DNA of 64,000 nt from Desulfovibrio piger ATCC 29098 (GTDB lineage: Bacteria; Desulfobacterota; Desulfovibrionia; Desulfovibrionales; Desulfovibrionaceae): positions 1 to 64,000 of the forward strand of contig NZ_DS996354.1 of assembly GCF_000156375.1 (NCBI RefSeq). Reading direction: 5' to 3'. The translations under genes and the position numbers were made by a program. Positions 1 through 9,700 of this stretch are shown here, piece after piece (position 1 is the first letter of the stretch; every line of letters starts with the position of its first letter). The notes under the pieces are model-generated. The model ran no database searches and was not told the origin of the DNA. It worked only from the letters and a program-made list of their open reading frames with translations.

Positions 1-40
1 CTACAGCCGGGGATTTTTTTGTTTTGGTGGAAAAGCTTGC

Positions 41-79
41 GGGGAGGGCAACCTTTTTGGAAAAAGGTTCTCCCTCCCC
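41..79. repeat. Intergenic inverted repeat, G/A-rich arm type
   Basis: Arms of about 18 bases (41-58 and 61-79) read GGGGAGGG, one unpaired base, AACCTTTTT, and are answered by AAAAAGGTT..CCCTCCCC. The right arm is followed by a C-rich stretch and then CCAAAAACTTTT. A similar element lies after rnc at 42812-42866, so this looks like a dispersed intergenic hairpin family and not just a single terminator. No gene can be assigned on its left because the window starts here. Confidence 0.6.
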
Positions 80-83
80 GTGC

Positions 84-598
84 CCCACCCTTCCAAAAAC
101 TTTTACCGGTGGGCCTGTGCAAGGATGGAAAGTCTGTGGCGTGGCCGGGATGACTGTGACCTTGGGAAAGACCATATAATCGAGATACAAGCCTCGTGGC
201 TGCGTTGCAGCAGTTTAGCCGTGGAAGGTACGGACGGAGTCGTGGTAGATCTGGAATCCCGGGCAATGCCAGTCGTTTGGGGAGATGTCCTCTGGCGTAA
301 AGCGGTGTTGTTATCATCCGTAATCCACTGCTCTCAAAAGGCTGACGCTGCGACAGAGGGGGAAAGCACAGACTGTGCGCTGTGAGTGCTCGTTTGTTTT
401 CTGACTGTCTGTCTCCATGAGAAGAAGTGTCCGTCACAGCAGGCAGAGCCTGAGCCTTCCAGTTGGATGGTGAGCCGGGCCTGTCGTCGGGGGAGTTTGG
501 CGCGCGCAGGAATACTTTTCACCGTATGCCTTTCATGAAAAAGTGGGCTTGCGGAAAGTGCTCTTTATATATATTGAAAATAATAACTATTACATTAA
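84..598. other. Non-coding stretch before the TSUP gene
   Basis: About 500 bases hold no open frame with credible start, ribosome site and protein character. The last 60 bases before the TSUP gene are strikingly A/T-rich (around 560-600), which fits a promoter region, but I could not fix a well-spaced -35/-10 pair. Nothing else recognisable was seen. Confidence 0.4.
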
Positions 599-610
599 TA
601 AGGAGGCTCC

Positions 611-1744
611 ATGAAAAAAAGTATTCTGGCGATCCCCCTGAGTATAGCCAGCATCGCTCTTTATGCCGGCCTTGCGCTGGCGGCGGAAACGAGCCCGCTC
701 GCGGATGCCATTGCCAAGCAGCTTGAAACGGCGCCGCAATCCATCGACATGCAGGCGGCCCCCGGTTATCTTGGTATTCCCGGTGGGCCGCAGACCAATA
801 TGTTGCTGGCTTTTGGCTGGGCCCTCTGGGTAGGCTGGATCTTCTCCATGGTAGGGGCTTTTGGTGGCGTCATGGCTGGTGTGGGGCACATGAGCGTGCA
901 CGGACTGGGAGCCTACGCCAAATCCTTTGGACAGACGCCCCTCAACAAGTCCATCACCGACTCCGTCCGGGCTTCCAACCAGATGCTGGCCGGGCTTTCC
1001 GCAGCCCTGAGCACCTTCAGCTATTATCGCCTGAAGCGTATCGTGCTGCCGCTGGGGATCGCTCTAGGCCTGGGCTCCATCGTGGGCGCCTTCATGGCCG
1101 TCAAGCTGACGGCCGGAAAACTGAATTTTTCCTCTTATCAGGGTTATTTTGGTCTCTTTGTCCTGCTGCTGGGCTGCTATCTGATGTGGGAGACCTCTCC
1201 GGCCGGCCAGCGTTCCAAAGCCAAGGCCAAGGAAGCGGCCAAAGCTTTTGAAGCGTCAATCAAAAACAAGAACTCCGGTGAGGCCGTGGAGACCGGTGTC
1301 CGCCTGCGCAGCTTCAGCCTGGGGCGCTGCGTTTTCACCTTCTGTGGCGTGGAATTTTCCTTCAATCCCATACTGCCGTTCGTGGGCGGCATCGTCATTT
1401 CTTCCATTGCCGCCTTCCTGGGCGTGGGCGGTGGTTTCCTGCTGGTCCCTTTCCTGACCAGCATCACCCAGCTGCCCATGTATCTGGCCGCCGGGACGTC
1501 AGCTCTGGCCGTGCTGGTGAGCATGATTACCGGCATCACGACCCTGCTGCTGCACGGCGTGACCGTGGACTGGTCTCTGGTGGGGCTGGAGCTGGTGGGC
1601 ATCGCTGTGGGGTCGCTTATCGGCCCCTATACCTCCCGTTTCTTCTCCGACATCTGGCTGAAGCGCCTTTTCATCGTCCTTGCCTTGTATGTGGGCACGG
1701 ATTACGTCTTGCGCGGCTTCTTTAATTACCGTATTTTCGGCTAA
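611..1744 (+). CDS. TSUP-family (TauE/SafE) sulfite/organosulfonate exporter
   Basis: Predicted inner-membrane anion exporter of 377 residues. The family moves sulfite, sulfoacetate, thiosulfate or similar small sulfur anions. An N-terminal hydrophobic segment (about residues 4-25) is followed by several membrane helices. A charged, Lys/Ala-rich cytoplasmic loop (about 195-225) splits the two halves. The second half carries the glycine-rich stretch FLGVGGGFLLVPFL typical of TSUP proteins. The start is well supported by AAGGAGG just before the ATG. A strong terminator follows at 1753-1782. Its position before a sulfur-type molybdoenzyme unit suggests sulfite or thiosulfate handling, but the substrate is inference. 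Confidence 0.88.
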   Translation: MKKSILAIPLSIASIALYAGLALAAETSPLADAIAKQLETAPQSIDMQAAPGYLGIPGGPQTNMLLAFGWALWVGWIFSMVGAFGGVMAGVGHMSVHGLGAYAKSFGQTPLNKSITDSVRASNQMLAGLSAALSTFSYYRLKRIVLPLGIALGLGSIVGAFMAVKLTAGKLNFSSYQGYFGLFVLLLGCYLMWETSPAGQRSKAKAKEAAKAFEASIKNKNSGEAVETGVRLRSFSLGRCVFTFCGVEFSFNPILPFVGGIVISSIAAFLGVGGGFLLVPFLTSITQLPMYLAAGTSALAVLVSMITGITTLLLHGVTVDWSLVGLELVGIAVGSLIGPYTSRFFSDIWLKRLFIVLALYVGTDYVLRGFFNYRIFG

Positions 1745-1752
1745 CTACCGGA

Positions 1753-1782
1753 GGGCAGGGGCTTTCCCTGCCCTGTTTTTTG
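1753..1782 (+). terminator. Rho-independent terminator of the TSUP gene
   Basis: An 8-bp perfect stem GGGCAGGG/CCCTGCCC with a GCTTT loop is followed at once by a T-rich run. It ends only a few bases before the next possible start codon, so the next unit must get its transcripts by read-through or from a promoter not recognised here. Confidence 0.85.
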
Positions 1783-2316
1783 ATGGGTATGGAAAGTTTT
1801 TTGTTATGGATGGATCCCTGGTGCATCGCTCCATACCGCTGGCTCCCGGACCTGCCGGAATGGGGCTACATGGTGGGAACATGCGTGCTGGCGGTCCAGA
1901 CCGTGGTGCTGGGCCTGCTGACCTTGCGGCTCGGGCAGCGCATGCATGCGGCCCGGCTCAAGGAGTTGCGCGCCGAGATGCAGCATTATCACAAGCTGAG
2001 TGAGCGCGCGTTGCGCGAGAGCGGCAAGGAGGCTTACAAGGCTGTCAATCGCCAGGGGCATGAAGCCTTTGGCTATTACTTTTCCCTCAATGGGGCCTTG
2101 TGGGTCGCGTCGCTGTGGCCGGTCCCCCTGGCTCTGGCCTGGATGCAGACCCGTTTCGGTACGGTCAGCCCCTCTCTTCCTTTTTCTTTGCCCCTGCTGG
2201 GTCCCGAACCGGGCTTCGTCTTCTGGTTCGTGCTGGCCTACATCCCCTTGCGCCTGCTGCTGGGACGCGTGCTGTGTCCCGTCATGCAGGAAGGTCAGGG
2301 GACGATCCTCGATTAA
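1783..2316 (+). CDS. Three-helix membrane protein, likely partner of the molybdoenzyme; unknown function
   Basis: A protein of about 177 residues with one membrane helix near residues 28-47, a highly charged helical stretch (about 50-95, rich in Arg, Glu, Lys, Gln), then two further helices (about 98-118 and 145-165). This order (helix, charged helix, two helices) resembles the Oxa1/EMC3 (DUF106) layout, but I see no diagnostic motif, so that is only a structural resemblance. The start is uncertain: ATG at 1783, 1789 or 1810 is possible and none has a strong ribosome site. It sits 32 bases upstream of the Mo subunit in the same direction and may anchor the complex to the membrane. Confidence 0.7.
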   Translation: MGMESFLLWMDPWCIAPYRWLPDLPEWGYMVGTCVLAVQTVVLGLLTLRLGQRMHAARLKELRAEMQHYHKLSERALRESGKEAYKAVNRQGHEAFGYYFSLNGALWVASLWPVPLALAWMQTRFGTVSPSLPFSLPLLGPEPGFVFWFVLAYIPLRLLLGRVLCPVMQEGQGTILD

Positions 2317-2348
2317 TACACGCCCGCTTTGCGGGCAGGAGTCCATAT

Positions 2349-4448
2349 ATGGCGTCATCCATCGTCTACTCCCTGTGCGGCATGTGCAATACACGCTGCC
2401 CTGTGGAGATCCATTGTGAAAATGGCGTGCCGCGCTGGATATGCGGCAATAGCCACAGTGCCTCCGGCGCGGCCCTGTGCCCCCGGGGGGCCGCGTCCCT
2501 AGCCCTCTATGCTGATGACGAACGCCCGCAGGGGCCGCTGATTCGTGCCGGAGAGCGCGGAGCAGGGCAGTGGCGTTCCGTGAGCTGGGACGAGGCCCTG
2601 GATTATGTGGCGGAACGGTTGAAAACGATCATGGCCACCTACGGGCCGCGCAGTGTGCTCTGGTCCGAGCGGCCCGGGCCGTTCTCCGACATGAGCAAGG
2701 CCCTGATGCGCGGCCTGGGCTCGCCCAACTACTGCACCCATGATGATGCCTGTGCCCATAACGTCAATCAGGCCTCCTATTCCCTGACCGGTCACGGGCG
2801 CGGCAAATGGATCTATGATTTCAAGAATTGCCGCCATATCGTCGTACAGGGGCGTAACCTGCTGGAATCCCTCAAGGTAGGGGAGCTCAATCAGGTGATG
2901 GATGCGCTGGACAAGGGCTGCCGTCTGACCTGTGTGGACGTTCGCCCCACGGTGACGGGTCTCAAGGCACAGCAGAATATCTGCATCCGTCCCGGCACGG
3001 ACCTGGCCCTCAACCTGGCCGTGCTCCATGTCCTGATCGAAGAAAAGCTCTACGATGCCGCCTACGTGGAGCGTTATGTCCAGGATTTTGAAGCTCTGGC
3101 GGACTTCGTGCGTCCCTATTCGCCGCAATGGGCCGAAAAAGAGTGCGACATCCCGGCAGATGTCATGGTGGAGCTGGCGCGTTCCCTGGCGGCAGCGGCG
3201 CCGCAGGTCATCTGGCATGGCGGCTGGATGAGCACGCGCTATCCCCAGTCCTTCATGGTCTGCCGTACGGCCTATCTCATCGATGCGCTGCTGGGGGCTT
3301 TCGGCAGCAAGGGGGGCCTGTTGCTGGCGGCGGGGCCCAAGGATGCGGGGCGCAAAGGGCTGCGTTCCTTCTCCTCGCTGTATGCTGCCCCCAAAGAAAA
3401 GCGGGCGGACGGCGTCGGTTGGTCGGAACCGGCTTTTGCCCCCGGTGCCAGCCTGCTGCACAAGGCTTTTCGGGCCGTGGAAAGCGGGGATCCGTATCCC
3501 GTCAAGGCGTACTTTACTCTCAAGCACGACCCTTTGTCCGCCATGCCGGATCCTGAACAGCAAAAGGCCCAGCTGGCCGGTCTGGATCTGATGGTCTCGC
3601 TGACGTTTTCCTGGTCGGATACGGCCTGGTTCAGCGATGTGGTGCTGCCCATGCCGTCCTTCGTGGAGCGGGGATCCTTGCTCCAGGTCAAGAACGGCAG
3701 CAAGCCTGCCTTCATCATGCGCAGCCCGGCTGCTGATGTCCGTTTCAATACCCGTCCGGACTGGTGGATCCTGGGGCAGCTGGCCCGTCGGCTGGGACTG
3801 GAGGACCTGGCATGCGAGACGCTGGAAGATGTCTGGCGTTTCCAGCTGGAAGGCACGGGTGTCGCCGTGGAGGATTTCCGCCATGGTTCCGTCTCCCTCT
3901 CCGACGCTCCCATCGATCTTGGACCCCGTTTCGCGACGTCTTCCGGTAAGATAGAGGTCCTTTTCGGCCCCTGGCAGGATGCCGGACTGCCTTCGCTCAC
4001 CCCCTGGCAGGACGTGCCCCGGCCGGGGAAGGGACAGTTTCGTCTGATCGTGGGCCGCAATGCGCGCCACACCCACTCGCACACCCAGAACAATCCTTTG
4101 CTGCACGACAGTCTGCCGGAGAACCGCGCCTGGATCGCCCCTGAACGGGCCCGGGAACTGGGCGTGGAGGATGGGGATACCGTCCGTATGGAAGGCGTTG
4201 ACGGCAAAGGAGGCGAGATCCGGGTGCGTGTCGTCCCGGGCATGCATCCCGATGCCGTGTTCATGCTGCATGGTTTCGGGCATCGTTTGCCGGTGGAAAG
4301 CCGGGCCCGCGGCAAGGGACTGGCGGACCAGGAATTCATGCGAGGCGGGCTGGACAAGGAAGATACCATGGTCCATGGCCTTGCCCTGCAGGAACATTTT
4401 GTGACCTTGCGCCCTGTCCACAATGAGCATGCCCGGGAGGAAAAGTGA
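2349..4448 (+). CDS. Molybdopterin (Mo-bisPGD) oxidoreductase catalytic subunit, thiosulfate/polysulfide-reductase-like
   Basis: A 699-residue member of the DMSO-reductase superfamily closest in feel to PhsA/PsrA. A [4Fe-4S] site is visible as Cys10-x2-Cys13-x3-Cys17-x26-Cys44. Cys135 in HDDACAHN lies where the family places its Mo ligand. A C-terminal molybdopterin-dinucleotide-binding domain begins near residue 555 (RLIVGRNARHTHSHTQNN). The frame is open further upstream, but ATG 2349 after GGCAGGAG fits the N-terminal cluster. Unlike periplasmic PhsA/PsrA enzymes there is no twin-arginine signal, so it should face the cytoplasm. The stop overlaps the next start. The substrate (thiosulfate, polysulfide or other) is not shown by sequence. 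Confidence 0.88.
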   Translation: MASSIVYSLCGMCNTRCPVEIHCENGVPRWICGNSHSASGAALCPRGAASLALYADDERPQGPLIRAGERGAGQWRSVSWDEALDYVAERLKTIMATYGPRSVLWSERPGPFSDMSKALMRGLGSPNYCTHDDACAHNVNQASYSLTGHGRGKWIYDFKNCRHIVVQGRNLLESLKVGELNQVMDALDKGCRLTCVDVRPTVTGLKAQQNICIRPGTDLALNLAVLHVLIEEKLYDAAYVERYVQDFEALADFVRPYSPQWAEKECDIPADVMVELARSLAAAAPQVIWHGGWMSTRYPQSFMVCRTAYLIDALLGAFGSKGGLLLAAGPKDAGRKGLRSFSSLYAAPKEKRADGVGWSEPAFAPGASLLHKAFRAVESGDPYPVKAYFTLKHDPLSAMPDPEQQKAQLAGLDLMVSLTFSWSDTAWFSDVVLPMPSFVERGSLLQVKNGSKPAFIMRSPAADVRFNTRPDWWILGQLARRLGLEDLACETLEDVWRFQLEGTGVAVEDFRHGSVSLSDAPIDLGPRFATSSGKIEVLFGPWQDAGLPSLTPWQDVPRPGKGQFRLIVGRNARHTHSHTQNNPLLHDSLPENRAWIAPERARELGVEDGDTVRMEGVDGKGGEIRVRVVPGMHPDAVFMLHGFGHRLPVESRARGKGLADQEFMRGGLDKEDTMVHGLALQEHFVTLRPVHNEHAREEK

Positions 4449-4960
4449 TGAGCCGTTCCACCTGCATCGTTTTTGACGAAAATCGCTGTGTCAATTGCAA
4501 GGCCTGCGAGATCCACTGCCGTCAGTGGCATGGGCTTTCCGTGCCCCTATGCCGTCAGCTGGGGGGCACGCCCGCTCTGTCCGAGGGCAAGGTCAGCCTG
4601 CCCCTGGGCTTCGTGACCTGTGTACATTGTGCACGGCCCGCCTGTCTTCGTGCCTGTGAGCATGACGCCATGTGGCTGGACGAGGAGAACATCGTCCATA
4701 TCGATGCCGACCGTTGCACGGGGTGCGGTGCCTGCGTGACGGCCTGCCCCTATCATGTGCCCCATCTGGATGCCGTTACCGGCAAGGCCCTCAAGTGCGA
4801 TCTGTGCCATGACCGGCGCAAGGCCGGACTGGAGCCTGTTTGTGTGGCCGGTTGCTTGGCCCGGGCCCTGCATGTGAGCAATGATGAGGACATGCATCGA
4901 AAAATGAGCCGTCAGACCATCCGCTGGATCAAGGATCTGGCAGGGAGTCCGCAGGATTGA
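4448..4960 (+). CDS. Four-cluster 4Fe-4S ferredoxin-type electron-transfer subunit (PhsB/DmsB-like)
   Basis: A 170-residue iron-sulfur protein with sixteen well-placed cysteines in four groups: CVNCKACEIHC, CVHCARPACLRAC, CTGCGACVTAC and the pair CDLC/CVAGC. That pattern is typical of the B subunit of DMSO-reductase-family enzymes, which carries electrons between a membrane or soluble donor and the Mo subunit. ATG 4448 overlaps the upstream stop (TGATG) and has GGGAGG upstream, so the two are translationally coupled. No signal peptide, matching the cytoplasmic prediction for its partner. Confidence 0.9.
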   Translation: MSRSTCIVFDENRCVNCKACEIHCRQWHGLSVPLCRQLGGTPALSEGKVSLPLGFVTCVHCARPACLRACEHDAMWLDEENIVHIDADRCTGCGACVTACPYHVPHLDAVTGKALKCDLCHDRRKAGLEPVCVAGCLARALHVSNDEDMHRKMSRQTIRWIKDLAGSPQD

Positions 4961-5000
4961 TCCGTACGGTCTTCGGCCGATCCGCAGGGGATTTCCATGC

Positions 5001-5041
5001 AGCAGGGAGGCGTTGCCGCAGCGACGGCAGGCCTCCCTGCT
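5001..5041 (+). terminator. Hairpin terminator after the molybdoenzyme unit
   Basis: An 11-bp perfect stem AGCAGGGAGGC/GCCTCCCTGCT encloses a G/C-rich inner loop. The trailing T-run is short, so termination may be partial. Confidence 0.55.
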
Positions 5042-5075
5042 GGCGTTTGGGCCGGAAGAGGATGGGACGAAGCGG

Positions 5076-5104
5076 TTGACAGGAGAAGGAGGGGAGCATA
5101 GAGA
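5076..5104 (+). promoter_or_regulatory. Sigma-70 promoter of the marR-RND operon
   Basis: TTGACA at 5076-5081, a 17-base spacer and TAGAGA at 5099-5104. The -35 is a perfect match and the -10 moderate. The MarR operator candidate begins at the last base of the -10, so a bound repressor would cover the transcription start. Confidence 0.6.
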
Positions 5105-5128
5105 AATAGTTTAGTAACTAAACTATTT
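5104..5128. promoter_or_regulatory. Palindromic operator, probable MarR autoregulatory site
   Basis: A perfect 25-base palindrome: 12-base arms AAATAGTTTAGT and ACTAAACTATTT around a central A. It lies 27 bases before the marR start codon and at the presumed transcription start. The core TTTAGT-A-ACTAAA has the A/T-rich form common for MarR-family operators. Control of the efflux operon by the adjacent repressor is inference from position. Confidence 0.75.
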
Positions 5129-5154
5129 TTTAAATAAATAATTGCGAGGCTAAA

Positions 5155-5616
5155 ATGGAATGGACGCAGATTCCGGATCTTTCGGAGATCCTGTTATCGT
5201 TGGGCAAGCACCCTACCCAGGGGCCGGACATGCCTGAAGGGACGCTGCCTACGGCCCCGGGGCGGATCATCGAAGCTCTGGTGGCCTGTGCCCCCAAGGG
5301 GCTCATGGTCAAGGAACTGGCCCAGTTGCTGTACCTTTCGCCGGGCTGCATCTCCCAGACGGTGCAAGGCCTGGTCTTGGAAGGTCTCGTGGTACGGGAG
5401 CCTTCGGAAAAAGACCGGCGGGCTGTCTCCATCCGCATGACGGATAAGGGCATGGAGCGCTACCGCTACCATCACGACAAGATCAACGGCATCCTGGATC
5501 ATTTGCTGCGTGACGTGTCGGCGGAAGACAGGGCCACCTTCGAGCGGGTCCTTGCCATCGCCCTGGAGGAAGGCAAGAAATTGCGGGCAGAACAGGCGCA
5601 GGGAGCGGGCAAATGA
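5155..5616 (+). CDS. MarR-family transcriptional regulator
   Basis: A 153-residue winged-helix regulator. Residues about 45-105 hold the helix-turn-helix and wing, with the family signature EKDRRAVSIRMTDKG in the wing. Helical dimerisation segments flank it. It is the first gene of an operon with an RND efflux system; its stop overlaps the next start (ATGA). The perfect palindrome just upstream is the obvious operator. Such regulators usually lose DNA binding on meeting a toxic small molecule, which would then switch on the pump; the ligand is unknown. Confidence 0.9.
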   Translation: MEWTQIPDLSEILLSLGKHPTQGPDMPEGTLPTAPGRIIEALVACAPKGLMVKELAQLLYLSPGCISQTVQGLVLEGLVVREPSEKDRRAVSIRMTDKGMERYRYHHDKINGILDHLLRDVSAEDRATFERVLAIALEEGKKLRAEQAQGAGK

Positions 5617-6737
5617 AAAGATCCGTCCTGTTGTCCCTGCTGTTGCTCCTGTGTGCTGTTCCGCTTGTCCGGGCGGCCATGCCGGGACCGGGCATGCCGC
5701 CGCCGGCGCCTGTGGTGGAAGTGGGGGAAGTCCTTGCCGTGCAGGACACCCAGAGCCGCCGCTATACGGGCCGGGTGGTCTCGCCTGCCACGGTATCGCT
5801 GGTGCCCCGGGTGGCGGGCGAGATCCTGGAGGTGGGCTTTCGCGACGGCGACACGGTCCAGGCTGGCCAGATGCTCTACCGCATCGATCCGGTACGCTAT
5901 GAGGCCGCGGTAAAGAATGCCCGGGGCAAGGTCGTGCAGTACAAGGCGGAACACGCCTATGCCCGGGCGGATCTGGCCCGCAATCGCAGCCTGTTCAAAA
6001 AGCAGGCCGTCAGCCGTGATGTGCTGGAAAGCGCCGAGCGGACGGAGCAGGTGGCCTATGGTGAGCTGCTGGCTGCGGAGGCAGATCTTGTGACGGCCCA
6101 GGACGACTTGCGCAATACCCAGATAGTGGCGCCCATGGCCGGGCGCATCGGGGTCACGGCATTCACGGCCGGGAATTATGTGACCACGTCGTCCGGCACG
6201 CTGGTGACGCTGGTCAGGACGGATCCTGTGCGGGTACGCTTTGGTCTGAGCGTTCGCGATATGCAGGCTGTTTTCGGCTCTGAGGAAGAGCTGCGCTCGC
6301 TGGGGCGAGTGCGGGTACGCCTTGCCGACGGCACGGAATACGGGACCGAAGGCCGGGTGACCATCGTGGACAACACGGCGGAGGGCAGGACGGACACGGT
6401 CCTGGTCTATGCCGAACTGGCCAACCCCCAGAGCCGTCTTGTGCCCGAGAGCACCGTCGTGGTGACCCTGTACCGGCAGACGGACAGCGTCGTGCCTGCG
6501 GTGCCCCCGTCGGCCGTGCAGCATGACGTGCAGGGAGCGTTCGTCTATGTGGTGCAGGAGGACGACCGGGTGAGCCTGCGCCGTGTGACGCTGGGGAATC
6601 TGGTGGGCGAATCCCAGGCGGTCCGCTCGGGGTTGAACGTCCATGAGCGGGTCGTCACGGATGGCACGCACAAGGTCGTTGACGGGATGAAGGTGGACTA
6701 CGCCCGCAAGGGTACGGATGCCGGAGTGCAGGACTAG
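5613..6737 (+). CDS. RND efflux periplasmic adaptor (membrane fusion protein, HlyD/AcrA type)
   Basis: A 374-residue periplasmic adaptor joining the inner-membrane pump to the outer-membrane channel. A signal peptide (about 1-22) precedes a barrel-sandwich half RVAGEILEVGFRDGDTVQAG, a helical hairpin (about 105-165), the second lipoyl half (QIVAPMAGRIGVTAFTAGNYV) and beta-barrel and membrane-proximal domains. The length is normal. It starts inside the marR stop (ATGA overlap) and ends in TAG two bases before the permease start, so the three genes form one transcript. The gene itself is intact even though the following permease frame is interrupted. Confidence 0.93.
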   Translation: MKRSVLLSLLLLLCAVPLVRAAMPGPGMPPPAPVVEVGEVLAVQDTQSRRYTGRVVSPATVSLVPRVAGEILEVGFRDGDTVQAGQMLYRIDPVRYEAAVKNARGKVVQYKAEHAYARADLARNRSLFKKQAVSRDVLESAERTEQVAYGELLAAEADLVTAQDDLRNTQIVAPMAGRIGVTAFTAGNYVTTSSGTLVTLVRTDPVRVRFGLSVRDMQAVFGSEEELRSLGRVRVRLADGTEYGTEGRVTIVDNTAEGRTDTVLVYAELANPQSRLVPESTVVVTLYRQTDSVVPAVPPSAVQHDVQGAFVYVVQEDDRVSLRRVTLGNLVGESQAVRSGLNVHERVVTDGTHKVVDGMKVDYARKGTDAGVQD

Positions 6738-6738
6738 C

Positions 6739-9700
6739 ATGTTCTCGCGCATTTTCATCGAACGTCCCCGCCTGGCCGCTGTGGTGAGCCTGATCCTGCT
6801 GCTGGCCGGCGGCATTTCCCTGGCCAACCTGCCGGTGGCGGAATATCCCGAGATCGCGCCCCCCACGCTCTTCGTTTCGGCGACCTATTCCGGGGCCAGT
6901 GCCGACGTGGTGGCCCAGACCGTGGCCATGCCGCTGGAGAACGAGATCAACGGCGTGGAGGATCTGCTGTATTTTTCTTCCACCAGCAGCAACTCCGGCT
7001 CCTATTCCTGTTCCGTGACCTTCCGGTCCGGCACGGATTCGGACATCGCCCTCGTCAATCTGCAGAATGCCGTCAAACGGGCGGAAGCCCAGCTGCCCAG
7101 TGAAGTGACCAAGGTCGGCATCACGGTGGAGAAGCGCGGCAACGACATCCTGGCCATGCTGGCCTTCCAGACTGACGGCACCTCCCTGAGCCTGAACGAG
7201 CTGGTCAACTACGTGAACAACAACGTCAAGGATGCCCTGGCCCGTCTGGAGGGGGTCTCCTCCTCGGACATGATGTCGCAGCAGGAATACGCCATGCGCA
7301 TCTGGATGGATCCCTTGCGCATGTCCGGGCTCGGCATCTCGTCCAGCGAGATCAGGAGCGCCGTGGAGGCGCAGAACGTGCAGGCGGCCGCGGGTACGCT
7401 GGGGGCCGAAGGCAGCAACCGCTACGTTTCCTACAAGCTCAATGTGCAGGGGCGCCTCAAGACGGCGGAGGAATTCGGCGAGATCGTCGTCCGTTCCGAT
7501 GCCGACAGCGGCCGGATCGTGCGTTTGCGGGACGTGGCCACCGTGGAGCTGGGCTCCAGCAGCTATGCCGGCAGTTCCACCTTCAACGGCAAGGAAAGCG
7601 TGGGCTTGTCCCTGTACAGGAGCTCCGATGCCAATGCTCTGGCGACCATGAACCGCATCAAGGCCGAGCTGGCCACCTAGGAGCAGCGCTTCCCGCCCGG
7701 TGTGAGCTATTCCATCGCCTATGACCCGACCAAGTTCATCGTCGCGTCCATGCGGGAGATGGTGTCCACCCTGGTGGTGGCCCTGATCCTGGTCGTCCTG
7801 GTGACGTGGCTCTTCATCCAGGACTGGCGGGCCACGCTCATCCCGGCGGTGGCCATCTCCGTATCGCTGGTGGGGACCTTCAGCGTCATGTACGCTCTGG
7901 GATACAGCATCAATACCCTGACCATGTTCGGCCTGATCCTCGTCATCGGTTCCCTGGTGGACGATGCCATCGTGGTGGTGGAGAACACGCAGGGCATCAT
8001 GGAGCGCGAAGGCCTGTCCGCCCGGGAGGCGGCCATAAAAAGCATGCGGCAGATCACCGGGGCGGTCATCGCCACGACCCTGGTCACGGTGGCCTGCTAT
8101 GCGCCCCTGGCTTTTTACGGCGGCATGGTGGGGGCCATCTACCGCCAGTTCGCGGTGAGCATGTGTGTGGCTCTCTGTCTTTCCACCGTGGTGGCGCTGA
8201 CGCTCAGCCCGGCCTTGTGTGCCCTGGTCTTGCGTCGGTCGGGCGGGCAGTGCGCGCCCATCTTCCTGCCCGTCAACAGGTTCCTGGACGCCCTGCGCGG
8301 CCGCTATCTGGGCATGACGGGGCGTCTTGTCCGGCGCGGCGGGCTGACGCTGGGCATACTGGGCGGGACCTTCCTCGGCGTATGGCTCCTGTACGGGCAT
8401 ATCCCGCCGTCGTTTCTGCCCATGGAAGACAAGGGCGTCATCTTCTGCAATGTGGAATTGCCCGGCGATGCCGTCCAGGCGCGTACCGATGCGGTGCTGG
8501 CCACGGTGCGCGAGCGTCTGTCGGCCATCCCCGGCATCCATTCCGTCATGCAGGTCTCGGGCATGAGCATGCTCAGCGGCAGCGGGGAGAATGCGGCCAT
8601 GTGCATCGTGGAGCTGGATCCCTGGGAGGAGCGCACCACGCCGCCGACCCGTCTTTCGGCCATCATGGGACAGATCCAGGGCCGGACGCACGATATCGCC
8701 GCCGCCAGCATCGTGGCCTTCACACCGCCGGCCATCATGGGCCTGGGCGCCACGGGCGGGGCCTCGTTCGACATCTGCGGCATCGGAGACATCGAAGCCT
8801 CCGCGCTGGCCACCGTCACGGATTCCTTTGTCCGTGATCTGTCGGCGCGGCCCGAGACCATGTTCGCCATGACGGCCTATGATGCGGCCACGCCGCAGCT
8901 CCGTCTGCGTCTGGACCGTGAGAAGGCCGAACTGCTGGGCGTGCAGGCCGGGACCGTCTTCTCCACGCTCCAGGATGTGCTGGCATCCTATTATATCAAT
9001 GACTTCACCCTGAGCGGCAATAATTTCGAGGTCAAGCTCCAGGCCGGGGCCGACGCCCGCTCGTCGCTGCATCATGTGGAAGAATTGCTCATCCCCAACA
9101 GCAGCGGTGACATGGTGCCCCTGAGCGCCCTTGGCACGCTCCAGTATGAAGTGGGGCCGCGCCAGATCACGCGCTTCAACAAGATGATCGCGGCGGAGAT
9201 CAACGCCCAGAGCGCTCCCGGTGTCAGCTCCGGCGATCTGTACGCGGCCATCGAGGGCATCGAGCTGCCTGAAGGATACCATATCGAATAGACGGGCCTC
9301 AGCTATCAGGAAAAGCAGAACACCGGGCAGATAGTCTTCCTTATGGGGTTGGCCTTGCTGTTCGCCTATCTTTTCCTGGTGGCGCAGTACGAGAGCTGGA
9401 CGATCCCCGTACCGGTGATGCTGACCGTCAGCTTTGCCGTACTGGGGGCCCTGCTGGGGCTGACCGTCTGCGGAGAATCCATGAGCATCTATGCCCAGCT
9501 GGGCCTGGTCATGCTCATCGGTCTTGCGGCCAAGAACGCCATCCTGATGGTGGAGTTTTCCAAACAGGAGCGCGAGGGCGGCAAAGGCATCGAGGAAGCG
9601 GCCCTTTCGGGAGCCAATCTGCGTTTCCGCGCCGTGATGATGACGGCCTGGAGCTTCCTCTTCGGCGTTTTGCCTCTGGTGTTCGCGGACGGTGCGGGTG

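Noticed and set aside
7678-9291. General amber recoding (pyrrolysine or altered code)
   Set aside because: TAG ends many intact genes in the window, including the gene immediately upstream, and no suppressor tRNA is seen here.
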